From Pseudomonas hefeiensis (lineage in GTDB: Bacteria > Pseudomonadota > Gammaproteobacteria > Pseudomonadales > Pseudomonadaceae): a stretch of 64,000 nt of DNA. The stretch spans positions 3,968,001 to 4,032,000 of the forward strand of contig NZ_CP117449.1 of NCBI RefSeq assembly GCF_030687835.1, read 5' to 3'. Under the pieces are notes generated by a model that saw only the letters and a list, made by a program, of their open reading frames with translations, ran no database searches and was not told the origin of the DNA. A program made the translations under genes and the position numbers. Of the stretch, positions 22,607-32,143 are shown piece by piece (positions within the stretch are counted from its first letter, which is position 1; each line of letters begins with the position of its first letter).

Positions 22607-23647
22607 TCAGCGCAACGCCTGCTTCCGCTCAAAAGACGAACGATAACTGCCAGGCGGAACGCCAAAAAAATCCCGAAACCGGCGCTGAAAATGCGGCGAG
22701 CTGACAAAGCCCGCCGCCACGGCGATTTCTGTGACGGATCGATTGGTCTGCTGGATGAGTTGGCGCGCACGGGTCAGGCGCAGTTCCAGGTAATAACGCG
22801 TCGGGGTTGCACCGAGAAAACTGCAGAAGCGCCGTTCCAGCTGCCGCTTGGAAATCTTGACGCATGCCGCCAGTTCATCAATCGTCAACGGTTCCTCGAT
22901 GTTTTGCCACATCAACTCCAACGCCAGCTTGAGACTTTCTGGCAGTGTCGGATCGGTTTCGACGAAGACCGGCGGCAGATCCGATGCGTCGCCCGACTCA
23001 TCACACCGCAGGATTTCTTCGATCGCCCCCACCAGCGCCTCTCCCCCCGTCTGGCGGATCAACTGAAGCATCATGCGCAGCGAGCTGTTCGCACCTGCGC
23101 AGCTGACCCGTTGCCGGTCAACGACATAGGCGCGGCTGGAAACCTTCACGTGGGGAAAAACCTCCGCCATCATGGCGCGACTTTCCGGGTGAACCGCGCA
23201 CTCGAAACCATCGAGCAAGCTAGCATCGGCGACAAAAAAAACGCCGTTCCACAGCCCGCCCAGTATTGCCCCGGACGCGGCGTTGGCGCGCAGCTTGCGT
23301 CGCAGCAGCGGCACGCCCTGCAACTTCACGCGAAAGCCACCGGCGACGATCAGGACGTCCTGGTTCTCCGGCAACTGCGCCAACTCGATATCGGCGGAGA
23401 TGACGATCCCCAGGTCACTGGTCACCTGACTCCCCGACGCCCCAACCGTCAGCACTTCATACAGAGGTCTGTCGCTCATCAGGTTGGCCGTCACCAGCGC
23501 ATCCACCGCGCCGGTAAAGGACATCATCGAGAAATTGTCCATCAATACGAACGCAACACGAATCGGCGCCTGGTCAGCACCGGGGGATCCGAGCGGCCGG
23601 TAAGCCATGTTTTTGTTTTTAAGTACGCTCTCGAATGCGCTTGGCAT
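22607..23647 (-). CDS. GlxA-family AraC-type regulator, closest local relative of the broken regulator near dddP
   Basis: 346 residues (or 333 if translation starts at the ATG at 23608). DJ-1/PfpI-like domain from RVAFVLMDNFSMMSFTGAVD to about residue 225, then an AraC helix-turn-helix (ISKRQLERRFCSFLGATPTR). This family includes GbdR, CdhR and ArgR, which respond to glycine betaine/dimethylglycine, carnitine and arginine. Its DNA-binding part closely resembles the remnant at 38558-38809 (SKRQ, RYYLELRL, VTxxAxAxGFVSxPHF), so it may belong functionally to the betaine locus. The ligand cannot be predicted. Confidence 0.88.
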   Translation of the reverse strand: MPSAFESVLKNKNMAYRPLGSPGADQAPIRVAFVLMDNFSMMSFTGAVDALVTANLMSDRPLYEVLTVGASGSQVTSDLGIVISADIELAQLPENQDVLIVAGGFRVKLQGVPLLRRKLRANAASGAILGGLWNGVFFVADASLLDGFECAVHPESRAMMAEVFPHVKVSSRAYVVDRQRVSCAGANSSLRMMLQLIRQTGGEALVGAIEEILRCDESGDASDLPPVFVETDPTLPESLKLALELMWQNIEEPLTIDELAACVKISKRQLERRFCSFLGATPTRYYLELRLTRARQLIQQTNRSVTEIAVAAGFVSSPHFQRRFRDFFGVPPGSYRSSFERKQALR

Positions 23648-23926
23648 AGGGCCTCGTCAATACATGAAGGCATCAGGGCTTGCATCACTCTCGCGCGTTA
23701 AGCGCCAGAGCAATTGGCACATCTTCCAGATTAACCACGACGACTGCAATCGGCTCGCTATAGCGCAGGGTGATCGGTCCCTGTTCGGCCTCAAGTACCT
23801 TCGACTCTGGTCGATATGGTGTAGGTACGCATGGGCGCTTCCCCCGTTCCAGAAACTCGCAACGCGCACCGCTACTGTTTCCTGTTTCCGCCGTTTCAAC
23901 ACCTATAAATATCCGCGGGAGAAGTC

Positions 23927-25870
23927 ATGAATATCAAACAGAAGCTGACCTGGGCGTTCGCGGCCATCGCCTGCCTGCCAGTTATCCTGGTAGCGGTGCT
24001 TGTCGTGTTAAACCTGCGCGACGCCGCACAAACCAACTTCCTGGACAGCAGCGGCCGTGAAATCCGTCAGATCGACAACGGTATGAAGCAGTTCTTCGAT
24101 GGCATCAGCCAGAACGTTGAATTCTTCGCCAAGGACCCGCGGATTATCGCGGCCAAGGATCTGAAAAATTATTCCGGTGCCGACGCCGCACAAATTCCGC
24201 TCCCTGAGAACAATAAACAGCTGCTGGACATATTCGACAGATTCGCCAAAAGCCATCCGACCACCGCCTATCTTTCTCTGGGGCTGGCCGACGGCGGCTA
24301 CGCCAGCTGGCCTGATGATCCCAAAATTTCCAACTACGATCCCCGCGTTCGTCCGTGGTACAAGGCCGCCATCGCTTCACCGGGCACCACTGTGCGCACA
24401 GACGCCTATTACTGGGCACCGGACGATGTATCGCTGATCGGCATCGTCCATACGGTCTCCGACGCCGCCGGCAAGCTGGTGGGAGTGGTAGGCCTGGACG
24501 TGTCACTCAAGCAACTGACCGAACTGGTCAAGAACATCAAGCTGGGCGACAGCGGTTACCTGATGCTGGTCGAAGCCAATGGCAACGTCCTGGTCGATCC
24601 CAGCGATGCCAAACACAACTTCAAGCCCATGGCGGAGCTTGGCCCCAACTATGCCGAACTGGCCAAAAGCGGTGATGGCGTGACTCAGATCGAGATCGAT
24701 GGCGTGCCCTACATGGCCAACGTCGTCAGTTCCAAAGACCTGGGCTGGCGCTTCATTGGCCTGATCAAACGCGACGAAGTCATGGCCGAGGCCGCGAGCC
24801 TGACCTGGTTGATCGCCATCATTGCCGCCTCGCTGGCAGTGGTGTTCGCCATCGTCGGTGCCAGTTTCGCCAGTGTGATCGTGCGGCCGATTCGCGGTGT
24901 TGCCAATGGCCTGCAGGAAATCGCCGAAGGTGAAGGCGACCTCACCCGCAAGCTCTCGGTGCAAGGCAAGGACGAAACCGCCACCCTGGCGAGCTGGTTC
25001 AACCAGTTCCTGGGCATGATCGCGCAACTGGTGCAGCGCATCGGCAGCGCCTCCTCCGACCTGCAGAGCGCCGCCGCCGATACCCGCGAAGTGGCGCAAA
25101 ACATGAACGAAGCCGCCGGACGTCAACGTCAGGCCGTTGAACTGGTAAGCACCGCGTTCAACGAAATGGTCGCCACCGCCAATGAGGTCGCCCGCTCTTG
25201 CAGTCAGGCCGCCTCCAGCGCGGACGCGGGCTATCGCGACGTGCACGATGGTCAACAGCACATCGGTGAAGCCACGGGCAGCGTACTGAAACTGAGCGAG
25301 GATCTGCAAAAATCGACCCAGACCATGCAGGCGCTGGAGCAGGACAGCAAGAACATCAACACCATCCTCGACACCATTCGCTCGATTGCCGAACAGACCA
25401 ACCTGCTGGCCCTCAACGCCGCCATCGAAGCGGCGCGTGCCGGCGATCAGGGTCGCGGGTTTGCCGTGGTCGCGGACGAAGTGCGCGCCCTGGCCCGGCG
25501 TACCGCCGACTCCACCGGCGAGATCGACAGCCTGCTGGGCAACCTCGCGCGCCGGACCCAGGAAGTCACCCTGCAGATGCAGGGCAGTCTGCAAGGGTCC
25601 AAAACCAGCGTTGAACGCATCCAGCAGGCCCGCGACAGCTTCGACAAGATCCGTATTTCGGTGGATTCGATTCGCGACCAGAACACCCAGATCGCCACGG
25701 CGGCCGAGGAACAACACCAGGTGGCCGAAGACATCAACCGGCACATCTCGCAAATCCATACCGATGCACAACTGGTGGAAGAATATGCCCACTCGGCGCA
25801 GACGGGCTCGGGCCGGTTGACGGATATTTCCGGGCAGCTCAAAGGGTTGGTGGGGCGGTTCAAGTTCTAA
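23927..25870 (+). CDS. Methyl-accepting chemotaxis protein with dCache sensor
   Basis: 647-residue chemoreceptor: TM1 about 9-31, periplasmic dCache_1 domain about 35-280 with [20 protein letters not shown] and GVVGLDVSL motifs, TM2 about 285-308, HAMP about 309-362, and signalling domain with hairpin tip [18 protein letters not shown]. The RPWY...D pattern resembles dCache domains that bind amino acids or quaternary amines. No CheR-tethering C-terminal pentapeptide is visible. Its place beside a betaine catabolic locus suggests, but does not prove, a betaine-like attractant. Confidence 0.93.
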   Translation: MNIKQKLTWAFAAIACLPVILVAVLVVLNLRDAAQTNFLDSSGREIRQIDNGMKQFFDGISQNVEFFAKDPRIIAAKDLKNYSGADAAQIPLPENNKQLLDIFDRFAKSHPTTAYLSLGLADGGYASWPDDPKISNYDPRVRPWYKAAIASPGTTVRTDAYYWAPDDVSLIGIVHTVSDAAGKLVGVVGLDVSLKQLTELVKNIKLGDSGYLMLVEANGNVLVDPSDAKHNFKPMAELGPNYAELAKSGDGVTQIEIDGVPYMANVVSSKDLGWRFIGLIKRDEVMAEAASLTWLIAIIAASLAVVFAIVGASFASVIVRPIRGVANGLQEIAEGEGDLTRKLSVQGKDETATLASWFNQFLGMIAQLVQRIGSASSDLQSAAADTREVAQNMNEAAGRQRQAVELVSTAFNEMVATANEVARSCSQAASSADAGYRDVHDGQQHIGEATGSVLKLSEDLQKSTQTMQALEQDSKNINTILDTIRSIAEQTNLLALNAAIEAARAGDQGRGFAVVADEVRALARRTADSTGEIDSLLGNLARRTQEVTLQMQGSLQGSKTSVERIQQARDSFDKIRISVDSIRDQNTQIATAAEEQHQVAEDINRHISQIHTDAQLVEEYAHSAQTGSGRLTDISGQLKGLVGRFKF

Positions 25871-25923
25871 TGTAAAAGCCTGAAGCCAAGGACGGCTCAA
25901 GGCGAATGAACACCCGCAAACCA

Positions 25924-26811
25924 CTACCCTCTCGCTTTGATTGCATACATGCCACCGGCAATCACTAGGCACGCCCCCACTACTGTCCATGTGTCAGGTA
26001 GCTCGCCGAATACCAGCAGGCCAATCAGCGTGGCAAACACCAGCAGCGTGTAGTTGAACGGCTGAAGTGTGGCCGCCGTTGCATACTTCAGCGCCTGGAG
26101 AAATAACAGCTGGGCCACCACGCCTGTCGTGGAAAGCACCGCAATCAGGCCCCATTGCAGCGGGCTCGGAGCCACCCATCCGGGAAAGCCCAACAAGGTG
26201 ATGGTGATCGCGCCGAAGAACCCCATGTAAAGCATGTTCGTGGCGAACGAATCATGTTGGCTGATCCGGCGGGTCAGCACGCTGAAGACAGCGAACCCCA
26301 AGGCAGACAAAAGCGGGATCAGTGCTACAAGCTCGAAAACACCGGTACCAGGTCGAAGGATAATCAGCGTCCCCGTGAAGCCTATGGCCGCGGCAACCCA
26401 TCGACGCACACCGATGAGCTCCCCCAGAAATACCCCTGCCAACGCCAGTGTCATCAACGGGAACACCGCATACAGGGCATGCATTTCAGCCAACCCCAGA
26501 TAGCGCAACCCCAATCCAAACAAGACAATTTCACCCACCCCAATCAAGGCACGGATGACCTGCTGGTAAGGGTGGCGGCTTCGACAGGCCGCGCGCAGGC
26601 TTCCTTGATAGACGCTATAGCCGATAGCAAAAGCCAGGAATACCCAATAGCGCACCATCACCAACTGCGCGATTGGGAGGTCTTTGACCAGTACCTTGGT
26701 GATCCCATCCTGGCTTGCGAACACCAGCATTGAGAGAAGACATAAGAGAATGCCGAACTGGGGCCTGGGAACATTGTAAGCACGTACCGCGGTGTCCAAT
26801 TGATCGCTCAT
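25924..26811 (-). CDS. EamA/DMT-superfamily transporter
   Basis: 295 residues with about ten transmembrane helices and two EamA repeats (PQFGILLCLLSMLVFASQDG and, in the second half, LIPLLSALGFAVFSVLTRRI). Drug/metabolite transporters of this type move amino acids or related metabolites. It is the last gene of the minus-strand ALDH-DapA-oxidoreductase series, 42 bases after the oxidoreductase stop, so it probably carries a pathway substrate or product. Confidence 0.88.
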   Translation of the reverse strand: MSDQLDTAVRAYNVPRPQFGILLCLLSMLVFASQDGITKVLVKDLPIAQLVMVRYWVFLAFAIGYSVYQGSLRAACRSRHPYQQVIRALIGVGEIVLFGLGLRYLGLAEMHALYAVFPLMTLALAGVFLGELIGVRRWVAAAIGFTGTLIILRPGTGVFELVALIPLLSALGFAVFSVLTRRISQHDSFATNMLYMGFFGAITITLLGFPGWVAPSPLQWGLIAVLSTTGVVAQLLFLQALKYATAATLQPFNYTLLVFATLIGLLVFGELPDTWTVVGACLVIAGGMYAIKARG

Positions 26812-26853
26812 GACTCATTCCATTTCGATGGGACTTGCTGCTTCGTGACAACA

Positions 26854-28179
26854 TCATTCACGCCCGGCACGCCATTCGCGTAATCGTAAGTCAGCTTTCG
26901 CGCCGATGCTCAGGAATGGCTGCGGGGGAAGATTTTTGGGCGAGTCATAATTCGAGAACACTTCAACCAGAGGCGATTTCAGCCCCACTACTGCCTCAGC
27001 GGCTGCAATCCCGGCAGCCGTGGATTTTGATGCGCCCAAGCCATTGCAAGCACAGGCAGCAAACAGCCCAGGTTCGATCTCTCCGAAAATCGGTACGCTG
27101 TTCCAGGTCAGCGCCATCGGACCACCCCATCGATACTGCATCTTCACGCCGGTAAGGTTGGGGAATCGATCAGCGAATTTTCCATCGTGAACGCGCCCTG
27201 CACTTCGCACGTGCCCCTCGTTGATTTCCAGCCCGGCGTGATAGGAATAACGCGAACGGATCAGGATGCGGTCACCCTCAGCGCCACTGAGCCGGCGCAC
27301 CGTCGTGCCCATGGGCAGCGCCGGCGTGGCAGCCCAGTCGCGTTTACCATTCAGGCGTCGTGGGTCGAAAGGCTCCGACATCGACGCATAGGTGAAGACA
27401 TGCAGCAGTTGCCCAGGAAACAGACCAAAGCTCTGTGCATGACCGTTGTTGGCCAAAATGATGCGTTTGGCCGTTACGGTACCCTTGGATGTTTTAACTG
27501 ACCAGCCTCCTGGCTGCCTGTCGAAAGACCGGACCGCAGAGTGCTCATACAGCGTTACCGGATTGCGCAGACTGTCTGCAACCGCGCGTATGTAGGCCGC
27601 TGGCTGCACCATCACCGTACCGGGCATGTAGAGCCCGGAAGTATAGAGTTGGCTGCCCGTCACCTCATGAATGCCTCTGGCATCCAGGATTTCATGGGAC
27701 TCGTTGAGCCCTTGCAGTTGTCGGGCATAAGCCTTGATGTGGGCATCGCCTTTCTCGCTGATAGCCACACTGTAGCGACCGCATGGGTCAATGATATCGT
27801 GCCCCCAGCCGTACTCCTGTGCCATGTCCGTGGCCAAGCCGATCGCCGTCCGGTAAAGGGTGATGTCCCGTTTAGCCCGGTCGGTTGATGAGCCACCGAA
27901 ATCTTCCGAGCTGACCTCATGGGGCAAATCAATAATGAAGCCTGAATTGCGCCCAGTGGCACCCTCTGCGACAACGCCGGCTTCCAGTATCGCAACCCGC
28001 AGAGTCGGATCGAGCTGGGATAACCGTCGCGCGGCAGAGAGACCGGCAAAGCCGGCACCGATGATCGCAACGTCAACGGTCACTGCGCCTTCCAGCGGGA
28101 GGGTCGGTATGCGCGCAGGAAGCATGGCCACCCAGGCGGAAAAACTGCTGTTTTTTGGAAATTTAGTGGCCACGTACAT
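26854..28179 (-). CDS. FAD-dependent oxidoreductase (DAO family, PuuB-like), copy 1
   Basis: 441-residue flavin amine/amino-acid oxidase-type protein. FAD-binding motif G41-A-G-F-A-G46 follows a 35-residue N-terminal extension, and the family segment GRNSGFIIDLPHE lies at 76-88. It is a clear paralogue of the protein at 39956-41284 (shared GRNSGF, LPH, VFTYAS/VYTYAS, GTTVRRL, CNGLG). It starts 18 bases after the DapA-family gene with a GGGAG ribosome-binding site. The substrate is likely an amino or imino acid derived from the imported compound (inference). Confidence 0.88.
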   Translation of the reverse strand: MYVATKFPKNSSFSAWVAMLPARIPTLPLEGAVTVDVAIIGAGFAGLSAARRLSQLDPTLRVAILEAGVVAEGATGRNSGFIIDLPHEVSSEDFGGSSTDRAKRDITLYRTAIGLATDMAQEYGWGHDIIDPCGRYSVAISEKGDAHIKAYARQLQGLNESHEILDARGIHEVTGSQLYTSGLYMPGTVMVQPAAYIRAVADSLRNPVTLYEHSAVRSFDRQPGGWSVKTSKGTVTAKRIILANNGHAQSFGLFPGQLLHVFTYASMSEPFDPRRLNGKRDWAATPALPMGTTVRRLSGAEGDRILIRSRYSYHAGLEINEGHVRSAGRVHDGKFADRFPNLTGVKMQYRWGGPMALTWNSVPIFGEIEPGLFAACACNGLGASKSTAAGIAAAEAVVGLKSPLVEVFSNYDSPKNLPPQPFLSIGAKADLRLREWRAGRE

Positions 28180-28197
28180 AACTTGCTCCCAAGATCG

Positions 28198-29091
28198 TCA
28201 GGCGAGTTCGGACTCGAGAGCGATCAAAGGCTCAAGGGCTGTCTCTAGCACGGCGATCTTCTCAGCAGGCAGACGAGCCAACGGTCGGCGAGGATTACCC
28301 GCTCCATAGCCGGTGATCTCGGCACCGGCATAGACCGATTGCACGTAATCACCCCGCCAGATCAACGACATTACCGGCTCGATCGACCGCCAGATATCCC
28401 GGGCACGCGTCCAGTCCTGCTCCATGGCGGCCTTCACTACCGCAACACAAGAGCGTGGCGCCATGTTCGCCCCGCCCCAGATCAGACCCGCTGCACCGGC
28501 AAAGAGCGCGTACGGCACCAGTGGATCGGCGCCATTCATTGTCGGCAGCCCCGTACGAATCAGCGACGCCTGCGCCGCCAGATCGCCGCTGCTGTCTTTG
28601 ACCGATACGAAGTTCGGAATTTCGCTCAGTTGGCGAAACAGATCCGGGGTGACTTCGACGCCCACCGCCTGAGGTACGTTGTAGCCGATGATGGACAGTC
28701 CGGCTTCAGACACGGTGGAATAGAAGTCGACGATGCCCTGGTCATCGGTGGGTCCTTCGAAAAATGGCGGAAGCACCATGACCCCGTCCGCGCCGCACTC
28801 GGCGGCATGTCGGGTGCGCTCCACCACCTCGTCAACCAATAAGGCAGAGGTTTGAACGATGACGCGGGCACGCCCGTTAATGACTTTGGCGCCAAAGGCA
28901 ACCAGTTGCCTGGACTCTTCTTTGCTCAGGTAGACATGCATCCCTGTCCCGGAACTCAAGACAAAGCCATGCACGCCGGCGGCGAGATAGCGCTCGAGCA
29001 AGGCCTCAAAGCGCGGATAGTCGATCTTGCCCTGGGCATCAAAAGGCGTGGTGACCGCGAGGTTGAGACCGGAAAAAGCGAAAGCAGACAT
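28198..29091 (-). CDS. DapA-family lyase/deaminase, copy 1
   Basis: 297-residue class I aldolase-type TIM barrel of the dihydrodipicolinate synthase family. Schiff-base Lys165 (SVKDSSGD) and Tyr137 (GYNVPQ) are present. The carboxylate-binding loop reads SSGTGM instead of the usual GGTTGE, so it is unlikely to be DapA itself. Family members include hydroxyproline-pathway deaminases and keto-acid aldolases. The start at 29091 lies 4 bases after the ALDH stop; the upstream in-frame ATG at 29115 lies inside ALDH. Confidence 0.88.
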   Translation of the reverse strand: MSAFAFSGLNLAVTTPFDAQGKIDYPRFEALLERYLAAGVHGFVLSSGTGMHVYLSKEESRQLVAFGAKVINGRARVIVQTSALLVDEVVERTRHAAECGADGVMVLPPFFEGPTDDQGIVDFYSTVSEAGLSIIGYNVPQAVGVEVTPDLFRQLSEIPNFVSVKDSSGDLAAQASLIRTGLPTMNGADPLVPYALFAGAAGLIWGGANMAPRSCVAVVKAAMEQDWTRARDIWRSIEPVMSLIWRGDYVQSVYAGAEITGYGAGNPRRPLARLPAEKIAVLETALEPLIALESELA

Positions 29092-29095
29092 TGAC

Positions 29096-30592
29096 TCAAA
29101 CCCCTTCTTCGTCACTGGAAAGATCCAGCCAGATGGTTTTCAGTTGGGTGTACTGATCGTGGGCATGCAACGAATTGTCGCGGCCACCGAAACCTGATTG
29201 CTTGTAACCCCCAAATGGTGTGGTGATGTCACCTTCTCCAAACGAGTTGACGGTCACTGTCCCGGCCTTGAGGGCACGGGCGACACGCATGGCTCGCTTG
29301 CCGTTGTCCGTGAACACCGAAGCGGCGAGTCCGTAGTCCGTGTCGTTGGCCACTGCCACGGCCTCCTGAAGGCTGCTGACAGTGATCACGGTGAGGATCG
29401 GGCCGAAGATTTCTTCACGCGCAGGTCTTGCGTCATTGCTTGAGGCTTCGATGATGGTCGGGTGTACATAGCGCCCTTGGCTGGTCTGCCCGCCAAAGAG
29501 CACCGGCTCACCCTGGCCCAGGTAGGAACTGACCTTGCTGAAATGTTCGCTGGACACCAGCGGGCCGACGCGGTTGGCCGGATCGAGTGGATCACCCACG
29601 TGCCAGTCGCTGGCGAAGTGCTTGATGCGCTCGATCAGAGCAGGTTTGATGTCCTCATGCACGATCAGTCGGGAGATCGCCGAGCAGTTCTCCCCCATGT
29701 TCCAGAACGCACCGTTCACGATGTGCGAGGCAACACTGTCCACATCACGGACATCGTTCAGAACGATGCAAGGGTTCTTGCCACCCATCTCCAGCACCAC
29801 TTCCTTGAGATTGGTCTCGGCGGAGTATTTCAAGAAACGACGCCCGGTATCCGTCGAGCCGGTGAAAGAGATGACGTCGATGTCCGGGTGACGGCCAATG
29901 GGCTCACCGACCTCAGCCCCGCCACCGGTCACAACGTTGAAGACCCCGGCGGGGATGCCGGCCTCCAACGCCAACTGAGCAACACGCAGAGTCGTCAACG
30001 ACGTTTCTTCCGCTGGCTTGACCACCAAGGAGCAACCCGCGGCCAGAGACGGGCCGATTTTCCAGGCCAGCATCAACAGCGGGAAGTTCCAAGGCAAGAC
30101 CAAGCCAACCACACCGATCGCCTCACGGACAACCAAAGCGAGATGACCGTCGGACGCAGGCGATACCTGATCATAGATCTTGTCGATGGCTTCGGCGTGC
30201 CAGCGCAGGCAGTTAATGGTTTCCGGCACATCGACGGTCTGGCAGTCGAAAATGGTCTTGCCGCTGTCCAGGCTTTCCATCACCGCAAGCTCCAGCGCGT
30301 TTTCTTCGATCAACGCAGCCAGGCGCAGGATCGCCTGCTTACGCGCACTGGGATGAAGCTTTGACCAACGACCATCATTGAACGCGGCCCGCGCGGCGCT
30401 GACGGCCACGTCCACATCGGCTGACGAACAAGCGGCCACATCGGCGAGGTGCTCGCCGTTGGCGGGATTGACAGTACTGAACGTTGCGCCGGAAAGTGCC
30501 GAGCGTATTTCACCATCGATCACAGCCTTACTTGGCAAGGTCAGTTGCCGAGCAATCGACTGGTATTCTTCTGTTGTTTTCAACTGAGTCAT
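29096..30592 (-). CDS. Aldehyde dehydrogenase (PuuC/KauB-like)
   Basis: 498-residue NAD(P)-dependent aldehyde dehydrogenase with catalytic Cys303 (MGENCSA), general base Glu268 (LEMGGKNP) and the cofactor loop FTGSTDTG. Overall it resembles the gamma-aminobutyraldehyde/gamma-glutamyl-aminobutyraldehyde group. First gene of the ALDH-DapA-FAD oxidase-EamA operon. A role oxidising a semialdehyde formed by the DapA-family enzyme (such as 2-oxoglutarate semialdehyde) is an inference from order. The start MTQLKTTEEY follows GGGGAAG. Confidence 0.93.
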   Translation of the reverse strand: MTQLKTTEEYQSIARQLTLPSKAVIDGEIRSALSGATFSTVNPANGEHLADVAACSSADVDVAVSAARAAFNDGRWSKLHPSARKQAILRLAALIEENALELAVMESLDSGKTIFDCQTVDVPETINCLRWHAEAIDKIYDQVSPASDGHLALVVREAIGVVGLVLPWNFPLLMLAWKIGPSLAAGCSLVVKPAEETSLTTLRVAQLALEAGIPAGVFNVVTGGGAEVGEPIGRHPDIDVISFTGSTDTGRRFLKYSAETNLKEVVLEMGGKNPCIVLNDVRDVDSVASHIVNGAFWNMGENCSAISRLIVHEDIKPALIERIKHFASDWHVGDPLDPANRVGPLVSSEHFSKVSSYLGQGEPVLFGGQTSQGRYVHPTIIEASSNDARPAREEIFGPILTVITVSSLQEAVAVANDTDYGLAASVFTDNGKRAMRVARALKAGTVTVNSFGEGDITTPFGGYKQSGFGGRDNSLHAHDQYTQLKTIWLDLSSDEEGV

Positions 30593-30828
30593 TATGGTCT
30601 TCCCCGCATTCTTTTTTTGAACGATAGATACCGACAACGTGATCACTAAAACGGTTACCGGATCGACACTGATGGGGCAACTCGTTACTCATTCGAATGC
30701 TGTTGATATTCGACACCGAATAACCAACGCCAACGGAAACTGAATTTCCGGGCAGGCGAATACGACACGATCCGCGCCAATATCAACCAGCACTCGTATT
30801 TGTTCGTTCAGGAAAGAGTGGTCATTCC

Positions 30829-30870
30829 TTCACCTTGAGACACACGTTAGTTCTTGGCTCTCAAGGTGAA
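30829..30870. promoter_or_regulatory. 12-bp perfect inverted repeat upstream of the ALDH operon
   Basis: ttcaccttgaga (30829-30840) and tctcaaggtgaa (30859-30870) are exact inverted repeats with an 18-base spacer. No T run follows on either side, so it looks more like an operator or mRNA hairpin than a terminator. It lies between the LysR stop and the ALDH start, within the gene-free stretch 30593-30933, which otherwise holds only the presumed ALDH promoter. Confidence 0.5.
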
Positions 30871-30933
30871 AGAATAAAGACAGGCGGGAACAGCACACAG
30901 CGACTTTTATGTGGAGCAACTGATGATCTGCGG

Positions 30934-31923
30934 TTATGTAAGGGCTACGTCCGGCTCCTCTAACCCCTCCGTATCGAACTGTGCCAAGAGCCAGTCACGC
31001 AGCTTGCAGCAGCTTGGATCGCGCGCTTTGTCTTCATTGAAATTCAAATAGTGAAGGGTTTCCTTGTGCACCAGCTTTTCCTCGATCGGGCGCACCAGCA
31101 GCCCCTTCTCAATCAGCGGCGCTACCAGATGATGCCAGCCCAACGCGACCCCCTGACTGCCCAGCACGAGCTGAATCAAGAGGCTGTAGTCGTTGGCGTT
31201 GAAAAAGTGAGACGCCTTGCTGGAGCGCGCCTTGAGGTCGATATCGTAGTGAGCGAGCCATCCATACCAGTCCAAATGCTCGGCCACTTGCGAGCGCCCG
31301 AAAGGGCTGAGGTTCAGTAACGCGCTGTCGCGAAGGCCATGGATGGATTGCAGTTCCGGATGCTGCTCCAGATAGAGCGGTGTGCACACTGGGTAGATGA
31401 CGTCGCACATCAGAGGCTCGCTGTGATAGCCGTCGTGACTCTTCATCATCTTGCAGATGATGATATCCGGATGCACCCCCGTATCCATCGACAGGAAGTT
31501 CTGTGTCACCACCAGGTTGAGATCAATCTCAGGGTAGGCTTCGAAAAAAGCCGGCAGTCGTGGCCCGAGCCAAAAGTTGGTAAAGGCCGGCGAACAGCAC
31601 AGCGTGACCACATGCTTGGAGACAGCGTTATTGCGCATACGCTCCGCGGCCTGAGCGATGCTACTGAATGACAACTGCACCACATCATAGAAGTTGGAGC
31701 CGGCGTCGGTCAGCTTGACGGCACGCCCTGCCCGATCGAAAAGCTCGGTCCCGAGATGCTCTTCCAAATCCCGTATATGGCGACTGATGGCAGCCTGCGT
31801 CACGCAGAGCGCTTCAGCGGCCCGGGTAAAATTCTGATACCTGGCTGCGGCCAGGAAAGCCTTGACTGCGCGCAGCGAGGGCATCTTGATCAGCGCCTGA
31901 TCGGGCTCGGTCTGCTTAACCAT
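30934..31923 (-). CDS. LysR-family regulator divergent from Rieske oxygenase (GcvA-like)
   Basis: 329 residues with a GcvA/AmpR-type helix-turn-helix (MPSLRAVKAFLAAARYQNFTRAAEALCVTQAAISRHI, split across residues 14-50) and a substrate-binding domain. The same subfamily provides the LysR genes at 56782 and 60347. It is divergently oriented to the Rieske gene at 32144 (220-base gap), the classical arrangement for a LysR protein and its target; it may also act on the ALDH operon. A shorter start at MPSLRAV is possible. Confidence 0.9.
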   Translation of the reverse strand: MVKQTEPDQALIKMPSLRAVKAFLAAARYQNFTRAAEALCVTQAAISRHIRDLEEHLGTELFDRAGRAVKLTDAGSNFYDVVQLSFSSIAQAAERMRNNAVSKHVVTLCCSPAFTNFWLGPRLPAFFEAYPEIDLNLVVTQNFLSMDTGVHPDIIICKMMKSHDGYHSEPLMCDVIYPVCTPLYLEQHPELQSIHGLRDSALLNLSPFGRSQVAEHLDWYGWLAHYDIDLKARSSKASHFFNANDYSLLIQLVLGSQGVALGWHHLVAPLIEKGLLVRPIEEKLVHKETLHYLNFNEDKARDPSCCKLRDWLLAQFDTEGLEEPDVALT

Positions 31924-32143
31924 GACAGTAGATCATCATTACCCCATAAAAAATGTCGATTCTTCAGGCCTATGGCCTCGTCCTAGACTGTTTGCAAGCA
32001 GTGGCAACCGGAATTCAGGCGCATCCATGCCGTAAGGCTAGCTGAATTGGACGCAGCGTTGAAGCAAGTTCGCAGCGTGGCCAAGTCAGCGACTCATTTG
32101 CGCAACCAGAAACGCTGCACTAAGCCCCGATAATAAGGAGTGC

